A stretch of 64,000 nucleotides of DNA. It comes from Desulfobacula sp. GTDB lineage: Bacteria > Desulfobacterota > Desulfobacteria > Desulfobacterales > Desulfobacteraceae. The notes below the pieces were generated by a model. The model did not search any database. It saw only the letters and a program-made list of their open reading frames with translations, and was not told the DNA's origin. The DNA is taken from the NCBI RefSeq assembly GCF_014237455.1, contig NZ_JABZFL010000068.1:1-64000 (forward strand). Reading direction: 5' to 3'. This document shows positions 9,273 through 18,307 of the stretch, one piece after another. Made by a program: the position numbers and the translations under genes. Numbering within the stretch: position 1 is the stretch's first letter; every line of letters begins with the position of its first letter.

Positions 9273-10592
9273 ATGATCCAGAACAGCTACCAGAATTTAT
9301 TTAAACTTCCTGAGCTTAAAAGAAAGATTTTCATTACACTCGCGTTGCTGTTTGTTTACCGTATCGGGATTCATGTCCCCACACCCGGGGTTAATGGTGC
9401 AGCACTATCCTCTTTTTTTGCCGCAGCTGAGGGAACCTTATTTTCCATGTTCAATATGTTTTCAGGTGGCGCATTGGAAAGATTTTCCATATTCGCATTA
9501 GGAATTATGCCTTATATCAGTGCTTCGATTATTTTAGAGCTGATGACAGTGGTTGTACCGCACCTTGAACAGCTTAAAAAAGAGGGTGACGCAGGTCGTA
9601 AAAAGAAAACTCAGTATACCAGATATGGGACAGTTATCTTGAGTGTTATCCAGGGATTGGGTATCAGTGTCGGGCTTGAATCCATGACTTCACCAGCCGG
9701 AGTGGCGATTGTTCCCTATGCCGGATGGGGTTTCAGACTTGTCACCATTATTACGCTTACTGCAGGTACTTCATTTATCATGTGGCTGGGAGAACAGATT
9801 ACTGAAAGAGGAATAGGAAACGGTATTTCTCTCATCATTTTTGCAGGTATTGTTGCAAGTATGCCATCTGCACTGGGAAACACCTTGCAGCTAATGACGA
9901 CCGGAGAAATGGGGATTTTTATCATTATTATCCTTACGGTTCTCATGATAGCCGTTATTGCTGCTATTATCTATATGGAACAGGCACAGCGAAGGATACC
10001 GGTACATTATGCCAAGCGTGTAGTGGGTCGAAAAATGTATGGGGGGCAAACCTCGCATCTTCCACTAAAAATAAACACTGCTGGTGTTATACCACCTATT
10101 TTTGCATCCTCTATCATTATGTTCCCGACTACTCTGGCACAATTTATGGATATACCGGTTATGAAAACAGTGGCAGCCATGTTCAGCCCGGGAACAATCT
10201 GGTACTATCTTCTCTATGTAGGGTTTATTATTTTCTTTTGTTTTTTCTACACAGCCGTACAGTTTAATCCTGAAGATGTTGCCGAGAACATGAAAAAGAA
10301 TGGGGGATATATCCCTGGAATCAGACCGGGTAAAAGAACGTCAGAATACATTGATAAAGTGTTGACAAGAATAACTGTTGGCGGTGCTTTATATGTGTCT
10401 GCTGTTTGTGTTCTGCCCACCTTTTTGATGAGTAAGTTTAATGTTCCGTTTTATTTTGGCGGCACTGCGCTTTTGATTGTTGTGGGGGTGTCCATTGATA
10501 CTATTTCCCAAATAGAGTCCCATCTGATTACAGGTAATTATGAAGGCTTTTTGGGAAGATCCGGCAGTAAAAGAATAAAAGGCAGATCCTGA
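9273..10592 (+). CDS. secY: Preprotein translocase subunit SecY
   Basis: SecY is the membrane pore of the general secretion channel, working with SecE, SecG and SecA. The 439-residue product begins in the cytoplasm and has ten predicted membrane segments. Visible hallmarks are RIGIHVPTPGVN in segment 1, the plug region with FNMFSGGALERFSIFALGIMP, and GIGNGISLIIFAGI. AAGGA precedes the ATG. Unlike many bacteria, it is followed directly by infA, without adk or map. Confidence 0.98.
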   Translation: MIQNSYQNLFKLPELKRKIFITLALLFVYRIGIHVPTPGVNGAALSSFFAAAEGTLFSMFNMFSGGALERFSIFALGIMPYISASIILELMTVVVPHLEQLKKEGDAGRKKKTQYTRYGTVILSVIQGLGISVGLESMTSPAGVAIVPYAGWGFRLVTIITLTAGTSFIMWLGEQITERGIGNGISLIIFAGIVASMPSALGNTLQLMTTGEMGIFIIIILTVLMIAVIAAIIYMEQAQRRIPVHYAKRVVGRKMYGGQTSHLPLKINTAGVIPPIFASSIIMFPTTLAQFMDIPVMKTVAAMFSPGTIWYYLLYVGFIIFFCFFYTAVQFNPEDVAENMKKNGGYIPGIRPGKRTSEYIDKVLTRITVGGALYVSAVCVLPTFLMSKFNVPFYFGGTALLIVVGVSIDTISQIESHLITGNYEGFLGRSGSKRIKGRS

Positions 10593-10628
10593 TTTAACGG
10601 TTTAAAACTATAGGAGATTAATAAATCT

Positions 10629-10847
10629 ATGGCAAAAGAAGAACCCATTAAAGTTGACGGGAAAGTACTTGAAACACTACCCAATGCCATGTTTAAAGTT
10701 GAGCTCGAAAACAAGCATGTATTGTTAGCTCATATTTCAGGCAAAATGAGAATGCATTTTATTAAGATCTTACCAGGGGACAGGGTGACTGTAGAAATTT
10801 CACCTTATGATTTAAGCCGAGGCAGAATTACATATAGATATAAATAA
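10629..10847 (+). CDS. infA: Translation initiation factor IF-1
   Basis: IF-1 blocks the ribosomal A site during initiation. The 72-residue product is a single OB/S1 fold and matches the family over its whole length, with [20 protein letters not shown] and the C-terminal [21 protein letters not shown] lies about 10 bases upstream of the ATG. Its place between secY and rpmJ is common in bacteria. Confidence 0.98.
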   Translation: MAKEEPIKVDGKVLETLPNAMFKVELENKHVLLAHISGKMRMHFIKILPGDRVTVEISPYDLSRGRITYRYK

Positions 10848-10895
10848 ATATTTGATTTTATATAATATAATAGATATTAGGTTAGGAGTTAATGG

Positions 10896-11009
10896 ATGAA
10901 AGTCAGGGCATCTGTAAAAAAAATCTGTAGAGATTGTAAAATAATAAAAAGACGTGGTGTCATAAGAGTTATTTGTATTAATAAACGCCATAAACAGCGT
11001 CAGGGATAG
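10896..11009 (+). CDS. rpmJ: 50S ribosomal protein L36, zinc-binding form
   Basis: This 37-codon gene runs from ATG 10896 to TAG 11007-11009. It encodes the smallest 50S protein. The zinc ligands of the classical form are present as C11-x2-C14-x12-C27-x4-H32, inside the family sequences [12 protein letters not shown] and [18 protein letters not shown] at about 10883 supports the start. A closely spaced out-of-frame ATG at 10892 is not the start. Its position between infA and rpsM is the standard one. Confidence 0.96.
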   Translation: MKVRASVKKICRDCKIIKRRGVIRVICINKRHKQRQG

Positions 11010-11021
11010 GGGGAAAGAAAT

Positions 11022-11390
11022 TTGGCACGTATCGCAGGAGTAGATTTACCAAGAGATAAGCATGCATGGATAGCTTTAACCTATATCTACGGAATAGGGG
11101 CAAGTAGATCAAAGCTAATACTTGAAAAAACAGGCATTGATCCTACTACAAAAGCAAATAACCTGACCGAAGAACAGGTTAACGACATCAGAAAAGTCAT
11201 TGACGCGGAGTATAAGGTTGAAGGTGAACTCAGAAGTGAAGTTTCCATGAATATTAAAAGGTTCATGGATCTGGGTTGTTACAGAGGATTACGTCATCGT
11301 AAAGGCCTTCCCTGTCATGGTCAAAGAACCAGTACAAACGCTAGAACAAGAAAAGGTCCCAAAAGGACTGCGGTTAAAAAGAAAAATTAG
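11022..11390 (+). CDS. rpsM: 30S ribosomal protein S13
   Basis: S13 is in the 30S head and contacts P-site tRNA and the L5 bridge. The start is TTG 11022 behind GGGGGAAAG. The 122-residue product begins [25 protein letters not shown] (helix-two-turn-helix rRNA-binding part), and ends with the basic tail [18 protein letters not shown]. It opens the alpha section of the superoperon. Confidence 0.98.
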   Translation: MARIAGVDLPRDKHAWIALTYIYGIGASRSKLILEKTGIDPTTKANNLTEEQVNDIRKVIDAEYKVEGELRSEVSMNIKRFMDLGCYRGLRHRKGLPCHGQRTSTNARTRKGPKRTAVKKKN

Positions 11391-11416
11391 GATAATCTAA
11401 AAAGGTACTGTGAATT

Positions 11417-11812
11417 ATGGCAAAAAAGTCCAAAAAAAATGTATCCAAAAAACGGGTAAGAAAGAATATTTCCACAGGCATTGTACATATTCAATCTACT
11501 TTTAATAATACAATCGTCACAATTGCCGATGAAAACGGAAATACCATTTCATGGTCCAGTGCGGGTGTGCAGGGATTTAAAGGTTCCCGAAAAAGTACGC
11601 CTTTTGCGGCTAAACTGGTTGCAGAAGATGCCGGTGCAAAAGCGATGGAACACGGCATGAAAAATATTGGTGTATATGTTAAAGGACCCGGGCCTGGTCG
11701 AGAATCAGCTTTAAGGGCACTGCATGCGCTCGGATTCAATATATCCATGATCAAAGATGTTACCCCGGTTCCCCATAATGGATGCCGTCCGCCAAAAAGA
11801 AGAAGAGTATAA
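11417..11812 (+). CDS. rpsK: 30S ribosomal protein S11
   Basis: S11 lies on the 30S platform near the mRNA exit and E site. The 131-residue product has [35 protein letters not shown] and the C-terminal signature [21 protein letters not shown] precedes the ATG by about 11 bases. Length and order (rpsM-rpsK-rpsD) are standard. Confidence 0.98.
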   Translation: MAKKSKKNVSKKRVRKNISTGIVHIQSTFNNTIVTIADENGNTISWSSAGVQGFKGSRKSTPFAAKLVAEDAGAKAMEHGMKNIGVYVKGPGPGRESALRALHALGFNISMIKDVTPVPHNGCRPPKRRRV

Positions 11813-11841
11813 GTTTACCGGTTTGATAAAGGAGAAAAACA

Positions 11842-12468
11842 TTGTCACGTTATAGAGGTTCTGTTTGCCGACAATGCAGACGCGAAAACATAAAACTTTT
11901 TTTGAAAGGCGATAGATGCTTTTCAGATAAATGCAGTTTTGATAGAAGAGGATATCCCCCTGGACAGCATGGACAGAGAAGGAGCAAATTATCAGATTAC
12001 GGAATTCAGCTCAGAGAAAAACAGAAAGTCAGAAGGCTTTACGGGATATCGGAAAAACAGTTCAGAATTTCGTTTAAAAAGGCGGATAGACAAAAAGGAA
12101 TTACTGGTACTAACCTTTTAAGCCTTTTGGAAACACGTCTTGATAATACTGTTTTTAGAATGGGATTTGTGAATTCCAGAACTCAGGGCAGACATTTTGT
12201 AAGACACAATCATTTTATAGTAAATGGTAAAAAAGTAAATATTCCATCTTACCAGGTTAAAAAAGGTGATGTGATCGAACTTCGGGAAAAAAGCAAAAAA
12301 ATTCAGACGATTTCAGATTCTCTGGATGCCATTGTAAGACGCGGTATCCCCCAATGGCTTGAAATCAACAAAGAGAAGTTTAAAGGCGAAGTTCTTGGCG
12401 TTCCTGTACGTGAAGATATTACTCTTCCTATTCAGGAACAATTAATTGTAGAGCTTTACTCAAAATAG
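11842..12468 (+). CDS. rpsD: 30S ribosomal protein S4, zinc-binding form
   Basis: S4 starts 30S assembly and helps proofreading; in E. coli it represses the alpha operon. The start is TTG 11842 behind AAAGGAG. The 208-residue product has a zinc-ligand set C9-x2-C12-x13-C26-x4-C31 at the N-terminus, so it is the cysteine-containing form. The S4 RNA-binding domain begins near residue 98 ([14 protein letters not shown]). Confidence 0.98.
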   Translation: MSRYRGSVCRQCRRENIKLFLKGDRCFSDKCSFDRRGYPPGQHGQRRSKLSDYGIQLREKQKVRRLYGISEKQFRISFKKADRQKGITGTNLLSLLETRLDNTVFRMGFVNSRTQGRHFVRHNHFIVNGKKVNIPSYQVKKGDVIELREKSKKIQTISDSLDAIVRRGIPQWLEINKEKFKGEVLGVPVREDITLPIQEQLIVELYSK

Positions 12469-12515
12469 GCAAACCATTGATATGGTTTATTCAAATATTT
12501 ATTCAGGAGATATAG

Positions 12516-13553
12516 ATGTCATCTGAAAAACTTGCGTATGTGAACTGGCGAGAGATGATCAAGCCGGAGAAGCTTGACGTTACCACAACTTCAACATATG
12601 GTAAATTTGTATGTGAACCCCTTGAAAGAGGATATGGTATCACTATCGGGAACTCTCTGCGACGTATTATTCTTTCATCCATATATGGCCCAGCCATTGT
12701 ATCGGTTAAATTTGATGATGCTCTTCATGAATATAGTGTGATATCAGATATTAGAGAAGATGTTTCCGAAATCATTTTAAACCTGAAAGAGCTGAAACTC
12801 AGGGTTGAAGACATGGAAGACAAAATATTAACATTGAGTGCCAAGGGTGAATGCGAAGTTACGGGTGCTGACATTGTAAGCCCGGACGGTAAGGTTGAAA
12901 TCCTTAACCCTGAGCAGCATATTGCCACCATTTCCAAAAAGGGTGTATTAAACATGACCCTGGTTGCAAAAACCGGAAAAGGCTATGCGCTTTCTTCGGC
13001 TAACAAGGATGAGGATTCTCCCATTGGGACTATCCCTGTTGATAGTGTGTTTTCTCCCATTAAGCGTGTGAAATATGTGGTAGGAACAACTAGAGTCGGA
13101 CATAAAACTGATTATGATAAGCTCACCCTTGAAGTATGGACGGATGGTTCCGTAACCCCGGACAATTCGATTGCATATGCGGCTAAAATTCTCAAAGAGC
13201 AAATGAATCCATTTATCAATTTTGATGAAGATATGGAACCCGATTATGTCGATGAAAATTTAAATGAGTCAGATCTTGGCCTTAACGAGAATATTTACAG
13301 ACCTGTGGATGAGCTTGAATTATCTGTCAGGAGTTCCAATTGTTTGAAAAATGCCAGAATCCATACTATTTATCAATTGGTACAAAAAACAGACAGTGAA
13401 ATGCTGAAAACTAAAAACTTTGGTAGAAAATCCTTAAATGAAATAAAGGAAGTCCTTGCTTCCATGGATCTTTCACTCGGTATGGATCTCGAAGGTTTTG
13501 AACCACCAGAAGATGAGAACAATCAGGAAGGAGAATATATCCATGAAACATAG
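12516..13553 (+). CDS. rpoA: RNA polymerase alpha subunit
   Basis: The alpha subunit dimerises to start RNA polymerase assembly, and its C-terminal domain reads UP elements and activators. The 345-residue product has the N-terminal dimerisation domain with [18 protein letters not shown] and the C-terminal domain near residues 262-330 ([29 protein letters not shown]). An acidic linker and an acidic tail follow the usual plan. AGGAG lies 8 bases before the ATG. Its last 11 bases overlap rplQ. Confidence 0.98.
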   Translation: MSSEKLAYVNWREMIKPEKLDVTTTSTYGKFVCEPLERGYGITIGNSLRRIILSSIYGPAIVSVKFDDALHEYSVISDIREDVSEIILNLKELKLRVEDMEDKILTLSAKGECEVTGADIVSPDGKVEILNPEQHIATISKKGVLNMTLVAKTGKGYALSSANKDEDSPIGTIPVDSVFSPIKRVKYVVGTTRVGHKTDYDKLTLEVWTDGSVTPDNSIAYAAKILKEQMNPFINFDEDMEPDYVDENLNESDLGLNENIYRPVDELELSVRSSNCLKNARIHTIYQLVQKTDSEMLKTKNFGRKSLNEIKEVLASMDLSLGMDLEGFEPPEDENNQEGEYIHET

Positions 13554-13899
13554 AAAATCAGTATTAAAATTAAACAGGACCTCAAGCCATAGAAAGGCTA
13601 TGTTCAGGAACATGGTAACTTCTCTGTTCAAACATGATAAAATTAAAACGACTGAAGCAAAAGCAAAAGGGTTAAGACAGATTGCAGATAAAATGGTAAC
13701 GCTTGCCAAAAGAGGGAATTTGCATGCAAGACGACAGGCTCTCGCAGTGATTCGGGAAAAAGATGTTGTTCATACCCTTTTTAATGAAGTTTCAGAGAAG
13801 TTTAGTTCAAGACAGGGTGGGTATACTAGGATTATCAAACTAGGCCCCAGAAAAGGGGATGTTGCCCCAATGGTACAGATTGAATTGATTTTTGACTGA
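13543..13899 (+). CDS. rplQ: 50S ribosomal protein L17
   Basis: L17 lies near the tunnel exit of the 50S subunit. The correct start is ATG 13543 (118 residues, [20 protein letters not shown]), behind AAGGAGAATATATCC that lies inside rpoA. A longer reading from TTG 13456 would run through rpoA in another frame and has no family support. The 11-base overlap with rpoA suggests translational coupling between the two. It is the last gene of the superoperon and is followed by a strong terminator. Confidence 0.97.
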   Translation: MKHRKSVLKLNRTSSHRKAMFRNMVTSLFKHDKIKTTEAKAKGLRQIADKMVTLAKRGNLHARRQALAVIREKDVVHTLFNEVSEKFSSRQGGYTRIIKLGPRKGDVAPMVQIELIFD

Positions 13900-13930
13900 T
13901 ACCCCTCAGCTCAAAAGTTAAAAAAACATT

Positions 13931-13965
13931 AAAATCCCTGGCAGGCAAAAGCTGCCAGGGATTTT
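13931..13965 (+). terminator. Rho-independent terminator of the ribosomal superoperon
   Basis: A perfect 14-bp stem pairs 13931-13944 (AAAATCCCTGGCAG) with 13952-13965 around a 7-base loop, and the 3' arm ends in a T run. It is 32 bases after the rplQ stop. The 5' arm starts with A residues preceded by more A's, so the same hairpin can serve the convergent cyclase gene that ends at 14020 on the other strand. Confidence 0.9.
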
Positions 13966-14019
13966 TGCGTTTATTTTTCCAATTTTCAACTATGACATGA
14001 TAGAAAGCCTGAGTGAAAA

Positions 14020-15033
14020 TCATTTGTTCTGTTTGGCTTGGTAAAGTCTTTTGTCCGCCGCTTTTAAAAGAATTGCCGATGAATTCATTCCTTTTTCAAA
14101 CACAGAAGAAAGGCCATGGCTTAATTTGACATAAAAAGTGGTGTTGTTGGCAGATAAAGGGTCACTTGCAAGTTTTTGTTTTACTCTGTTGATATAGTTT
14201 GCCGCTTGATTTTTATTTGTGGAAGGCAGAATGACCACAAATTCATCGCCTGCAAATCGAGCCACAATATCAGAATCCCGCCCATGGCTTTTCAGACAAT
14301 TTGCAGTATGACATAATGCCATATCCCCGTTATCATGGCCAAAAGTATCGTTGATGGATTTAAGATCATCCAGATCCAGGAAGAGAACTGTCAGATCAAT
14401 GTGATACCGTTTGGACCGTTGAAATTCCCTTTCAAGAGCTCTTTCCATTACCCCCCGGTTTAAAAGACCTGTCAATGGATCATGGAATGCAAGAAACTTT
14501 AGCTGTTCATGTGCCGTTACATTGGAGAGACATAAAGACACTTTAAGTGCCAGTTGTTCCAATAAAGATGTGTCAATACCCGGTTCAAACCTGTGAATAT
14601 TTTTATCGGCCTGATTAATGCTTCCTACAATTTCGCCGTCCAGAGTGATGGGTGCAATAGCAATGGAACCGAGTTTATATTCTGATGCCTCAGGGATCAA
14701 TGGATGGAATTCGGTTAGATTTTTATTGGCCAGTAAGGGTTTCAGCTGGTTTCGGGTTATACTTGAAAAATTTTTTTCGGGTAAAAATGCCGTTGATGTC
14801 TTTAAGAATTTTGAATTTTGAATATTTTGAAGATATCTGGAAATACTGCTTTCTTCAATAATGGAGAGCCATGTATAAGGAACAGAAAATTTTGAACTGA
14901 TTTCAAACAACAATTTTTTAATAAAATCCTGAAAATTTAAAATGGTCAAAATACTGATTTCAATTTCATGAAATTTTCTGGCAGTAATTTCGTTATTTTT
15001 GAGTCGTTCTAAAACTGAATGTGGAATTGTCAT
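14020..15033 (-). CDS. GAF-like/GGDEF diguanylate cyclase
   Basis: This 337-residue soluble protein probably makes cyclic di-GMP from GTP. Residues 1-170 resemble a GAF-type sensory domain. The GGDEF domain starts near 180 (FLAFHDPLTGLLNR). The active-site loop reads AGDEF (261-265), an accepted active variant, and an RxxD inhibitory site (R252-D255) lies exactly five residues before it, so product inhibition is likely. There is no membrane segment or signal peptide. The gene stands alone between two plus-strand units; the signal it senses cannot be told. Confidence 0.88.
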   Translation of the reverse strand: MTIPHSVLERLKNNEITARKFHEIEISILTILNFQDFIKKLLFEISSKFSVPYTWLSIIEESSISRYLQNIQNSKFLKTSTAFLPEKNFSSITRNQLKPLLANKNLTEFHPLIPEASEYKLGSIAIAPITLDGEIVGSINQADKNIHRFEPGIDTSLLEQLALKVSLCLSNVTAHEQLKFLAFHDPLTGLLNRGVMERALEREFQRSKRYHIDLTVLFLDLDDLKSINDTFGHDNGDMALCHTANCLKSHGRDSDIVARFAGDEFVVILPSTNKNQAANYINRVKQKLASDPLSANNTTFYVKLSHGLSSVFEKGMNSSAILLKAADKRLYQAKQNK

Positions 15034-15167
15034 GTCTTTTCTTTAAGTCGCATAACAGAGAAAGTCAATATGAATCGTGATTTTGAGCAAGGTAATGGCA
15101 GGTAGATTTTTTTAAATTGTAAATAAACCTGCAACAATTGACATAATGGAATTATTTTTTGTTTTGC

Positions 15168-15181
15168 ACTTGAAAACAAGT
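15168..15181. promoter_or_regulatory. Small palindrome upstream of the MFS gene
   Basis: ACTTG-AAAA-CAAGT is a perfect 5-bp inverted repeat about 65 bases upstream of the MFS start. It could be an operator for a dimeric regulator, but no regulator gene is adjacent and short repeats of this kind occur by chance. Confidence 0.2.
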
Positions 15182-15226
15182 CCTTCTTTGTGACATATTA
15201 GCTTCGCATTGTTTAGGAGATCCTGA

Positions 15227-15250
15227 ATGAAAACGAGACATCAGCATTGA
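15227..15250 (+). CDS. Seven-codon leader ORF ahead of the MFS gene
   Basis: ATG 15227 opens a 7-codon frame (MKTRHQH) ending at TGA 15248-15250. It has the best ribosome binding site of this region, AGGAGA at 15215-15220, six bases upstream. Its stop overlaps the TTG start of the MFS gene as TTGA. This arrangement fits a short leader that couples translation into the transporter. Another reading is that a one-base change split the original start of the transporter from its body. No peptide family is recognised. Confidence 0.4.
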   Translation: MKTRHQH

Positions 15251-16479
15251 CAAAAATTAAAAAACCATCCCTTTTTTATGGCTACACGATCATCGTAGCC
15301 TCCTTTTTTATCCAGGCCATTGTCTGGGGTACCAGCAACAGTTTTGGTATATTTTTTGTTCCATTAATAAGTGAATTCGGATGGTCGAGAGCAACTATTT
15401 CAGGTGCGGCCTCTTTATGTTTCCTGGTGCATGGTTTAGCCAGTATTCTCTTGGGAAATCTAAACGACAGGTTCGGACCCAGACTCATCATGAGTGCCTG
15501 TGGTTTCTTCCTTGGGCTGGGCTTTCTGTTGATGGCAAACGTCAATTCTGTCTGGCAGCTGTATCTATTCTATGGGCTGATTGCCGGTATTGGGCTCGGT
15601 GGTATAGATGTTATACCTCTGTCAACTGTGGCAAGATGGTTTAAAAAGAAACGAGGAATGATGAGCGGCATCATCAAAGTCGGTACCGGAGTTGGAATGT
15701 TCATCATGCCTTTTTTCATTACGTGGCTTTTGAAAAGTTATGGATGGCGCACTTCATTTGCAGTGTTAGCAGTTATTATCATGGTCTCTGTAATATTTGT
15801 TGCCCAGTTTCTGGTGAGAGATCCAATCCAGAAAGCACAATTTATTGATAATAAAAACAGCCATACAACGGATAATTTAAATAAAACTGAAGAGGGATTG
15901 ACTTTTCAGAAAGCGCTCCATACCAGACAATTATGGACGATTTGTGCCATCTATTTCATTATCCTCATCTGTGTTTACACCATCTTGATACATATTGTTC
16001 AACATGCCATTGATCTTGGCATTCCAGTGGCAGTTGCAGCAGGACTTTTAGCGACTATTGGCGGAGTGAGTATCTTGGGCAGATTTTTGATGGGTGGGGC
16101 CGGGGACAGAATCGGTGAAAAATCGGCGCTGTTCATCTGTCTTTTGTTCCTGTTAACAGCACTATGCTGGCTACAGGCAGTTAAAACTTTATGGATGTTT
16201 TATTTATTCGCAATCTTATATGGGTTTGCCCATGGCGGTTTTTTTTCTTTAGCTTCACCGTTGATTGCAAGGCTGTTCGGGACAAGATCTCACGGTCTTC
16301 TTTTCGGGATTGTCATTTTTTGCAGCACCATTGGCGGAGCTATCGGTCCGGTTGTGGCCGGATACATATTCGATGTAACCTGTAGCTACAAAATCGTTTT
16401 TTTGATTCTGGCAGCCCTATGTATTGTTGCCCTGGCCTTAACTGCATCACTAAAATCCTTCCGTCGGGGCAGTGTATAG
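15247..16479 (+). CDS. MFS transporter, oxalate/formate antiporter-like
   Basis: This 410-residue integral membrane protein has about twelve hydrophobic segments in two halves, and a hydrophilic central loop near residues 195-220. The opening KKPSLFYGYTIIVASFFIQ with WGTSNSFGIFF is typical of the monocarboxylate/oxalate-formate branch of the major facilitator superfamily. The substrate is probably a small carboxylate, but this cannot be read from the sequence. The start is TTG 15247 without its own good ribosome binding site; an upstream in-frame TAG rules out a longer ATG start. It converges on glpK. Confidence 0.8.
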   Translation: MTKIKKPSLFYGYTIIVASFFIQAIVWGTSNSFGIFFVPLISEFGWSRATISGAASLCFLVHGLASILLGNLNDRFGPRLIMSACGFFLGLGFLLMANVNSVWQLYLFYGLIAGIGLGGIDVIPLSTVARWFKKKRGMMSGIIKVGTGVGMFIMPFFITWLLKSYGWRTSFAVLAVIIMVSVIFVAQFLVRDPIQKAQFIDNKNSHTTDNLNKTEEGLTFQKALHTRQLWTICAIYFIILICVYTILIHIVQHAIDLGIPVAVAAGLLATIGGVSILGRFLMGGAGDRIGEKSALFICLLFLLTALCWLQAVKTLWMFYLFAILYGFAHGGFFSLASPLIARLFGTRSHGLLFGIVIFCSTIGGAIGPVVAGYIFDVTCSYKIVFLILAALCIVALALTASLKSFRRGSV

Positions 16480-16611
16480 AATGGAGAGACTCATTTTTAA
16501 AGAAAGTGCAATACGATTATGGAACCATTTTAAATCCCAGCATATTATAATGTGATTTTTAATCAAACATCTGATATATTTATCCTAATTTATGGGTTGT
16601 AACCATAAAAA

Positions 16612-18120
16612 TTACACCCAGTTAAAAGATTTTTCAATGGCTTTTTTCCATTTGGAATACAGATCGTCGCATTTTTTTTGGGACATGGAGGGAAGCCATC
16701 TTTTATCCTCTGACCAGTTTGCTTTCAAATCCTGAGTACTATTCCAGAATCCTGTGGCAAGCCCGGCAGCATATGCTGCCCCCAATGCAGTTGTTTCGAT
16801 TACCGTCGGCCGTATAATCGGTACGTTGAGAATATCAGACTGAAACTGCATGAGCAATTCGTTTAGAACCATTCCCCCGTCAACTTTGAGCAGGCTAAGA
16901 TCTACTCCTGAATCTTTTTTCATTGCAGTGGTGATATCACGTGTCTGATAGGCGTTTGCCTCAAGAACTGCTCTTGCCAGATGCCCTTTATTAGCAAATC
17001 TTGTTATCCCGGTAATAACGCCCCTTGCGTCGGATCGCCAGTAGGGGGCAAACAGTCCGGAAAATGCAGGTACAAAATAAATATCGCCATTATCCTCCAC
17101 TGTTTTTGCCAGGTCTTCAATTTGTGAAGCAGACTTGATAATACCTAAGTTATCCCGCATCCACTGTACCAGAGCGCCGGCAATGGCAATGGAGCCTTCC
17201 AGGCAGTACACGACTTTTTCATTGTTGATCTGATATCCGACAGTGGTCAAAAGACCGTGCTGAGAGATGATGGGTGTATTCCCTGTATTCATCAACAAGA
17301 AACAACCCGTCCCATAGGTGTTTTTAGCTTCCCCTTTGGAAAAACAGGTTTGACCGAAAAGTGCTGCCTGCTGATCACCCAGCGCACCGCAAACAGGTGT
17401 TTCACCTTTGAAAGGACCGTCCTTTAGTGTTCTTCCCCAGGTATTAGAGTCTATGGAAGGCTTTATATCCGGTAGTATGGATATGGGGATACCCAGCGCA
17501 TCTAAAAGCTCTTTATCCCATTCAAGGGAGTTGATATTCATCATCATGGTCCGGCTGGCATTGGAAACATCTGTAATGTGTGATCCTTTTTCCGGGCCTC
17601 CGGTCAGCCACCAGATAATCCAGGTTTCGATTGTTCCGAACAGAACATCGTCTGATAAGATATCTTTTTTTGCATCTGGTATATTGTCAAATACCCATTT
17701 TGCTTTTGGGCCTGAAAAATAGGTTGCTACGGGCAGGCCTGTTTTTTCAGTGAAGAATGCCTCTCCGGTCTCTGTTGCAAGATTTTTACAGATATCATCT
17801 GTTCTTGTACATTGCCATACAATCGCATTATAATATGGCTTTCCTGTTTTCTGGTTCCAGACGACACAGGTTTCTCTTTGATTGGTTATTCCAATCGAAT
17901 CAATCGATTGGACTGAAATTTTGGTTTTAGCCATCACTTCTTCAATGACGGAACAAGTGTTTTTCCAGATCTCAACAGGGTCATGTTCAACCCAGCCTGG
18001 TTTTGGGAAAATTTGTTGGTGCTCCTTTTGTGCTGAAGCAAAAATATTCCCTTTTTTATCAAAGAGAATGAATCTGATGCTGGTTGTCCCAAGGTCTATC
18101 GAACCGACATATTTTGGCAT
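16612..18120 (-). CDS. glpK: Glycerol kinase
   Basis: Glycerol kinase phosphorylates glycerol to sn-glycerol 3-phosphate with ATP in the cytoplasm. The 502-residue product has the FGGY-kinase start GSIDLGTTSIRFILFD (phosphate loop), the substrate-binding NQRETCVVW stretch, GALGDQQAALFGQ, and the C-terminal DGGMVLNELLMQFQSDIL signature. The length is normal. CCGGGGG lies about 9 bases upstream of the ATG. No glpF, glpD or regulator gene is next to it, so the rest of the glycerol pathway must be elsewhere. The gene is transcribed alone, divergent from the permease gene at 18308. Confidence 0.96.
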   Translation of the reverse strand: MPKYVGSIDLGTTSIRFILFDKKGNIFASAQKEHQQIFPKPGWVEHDPVEIWKNTCSVIEEVMAKTKISVQSIDSIGITNQRETCVVWNQKTGKPYYNAIVWQCTRTDDICKNLATETGEAFFTEKTGLPVATYFSGPKAKWVFDNIPDAKKDILSDDVLFGTIETWIIWWLTGGPEKGSHITDVSNASRTMMMNINSLEWDKELLDALGIPISILPDIKPSIDSNTWGRTLKDGPFKGETPVCGALGDQQAALFGQTCFSKGEAKNTYGTGCFLLMNTGNTPIISQHGLLTTVGYQINNEKVVYCLEGSIAIAGALVQWMRDNLGIIKSASQIEDLAKTVEDNGDIYFVPAFSGLFAPYWRSDARGVITGITRFANKGHLARAVLEANAYQTRDITTAMKKDSGVDLSLLKVDGGMVLNELLMQFQSDILNVPIIRPTVIETTALGAAYAAGLATGFWNSTQDLKANWSEDKRWLPSMSQKKCDDLYSKWKKAIEKSFNWV

Positions 18121-18307
18121 AATTTTGCCCCCGGATATTTAAAAATCATAACTTGTAAAGTGTCTTTCAACCTTGATATAAAACCATATCATTTAGATAG
18201 TGTCGTTTAAACATTTAAATATATATTTTCGCATTCATTTTCTTGACTTTGCAATTGAGTTTGAATACAAGTGGTTAAAATCAAAGATAATAAAAGGTAT
18301 CATCATT

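Noticed and set aside
1-13900. Many long ORFs opposite or out of frame with the ribosomal genes
   Set aside because: They lie entirely within well-supported genes and show no family motifs.
16581-16606. Hairpin TTTATGG/CCATAAA between the MFS gene and glpK as a terminator
   Set aside because: The stem is only 7 bp, A+T-rich, and neither strand has a proper T run after it.
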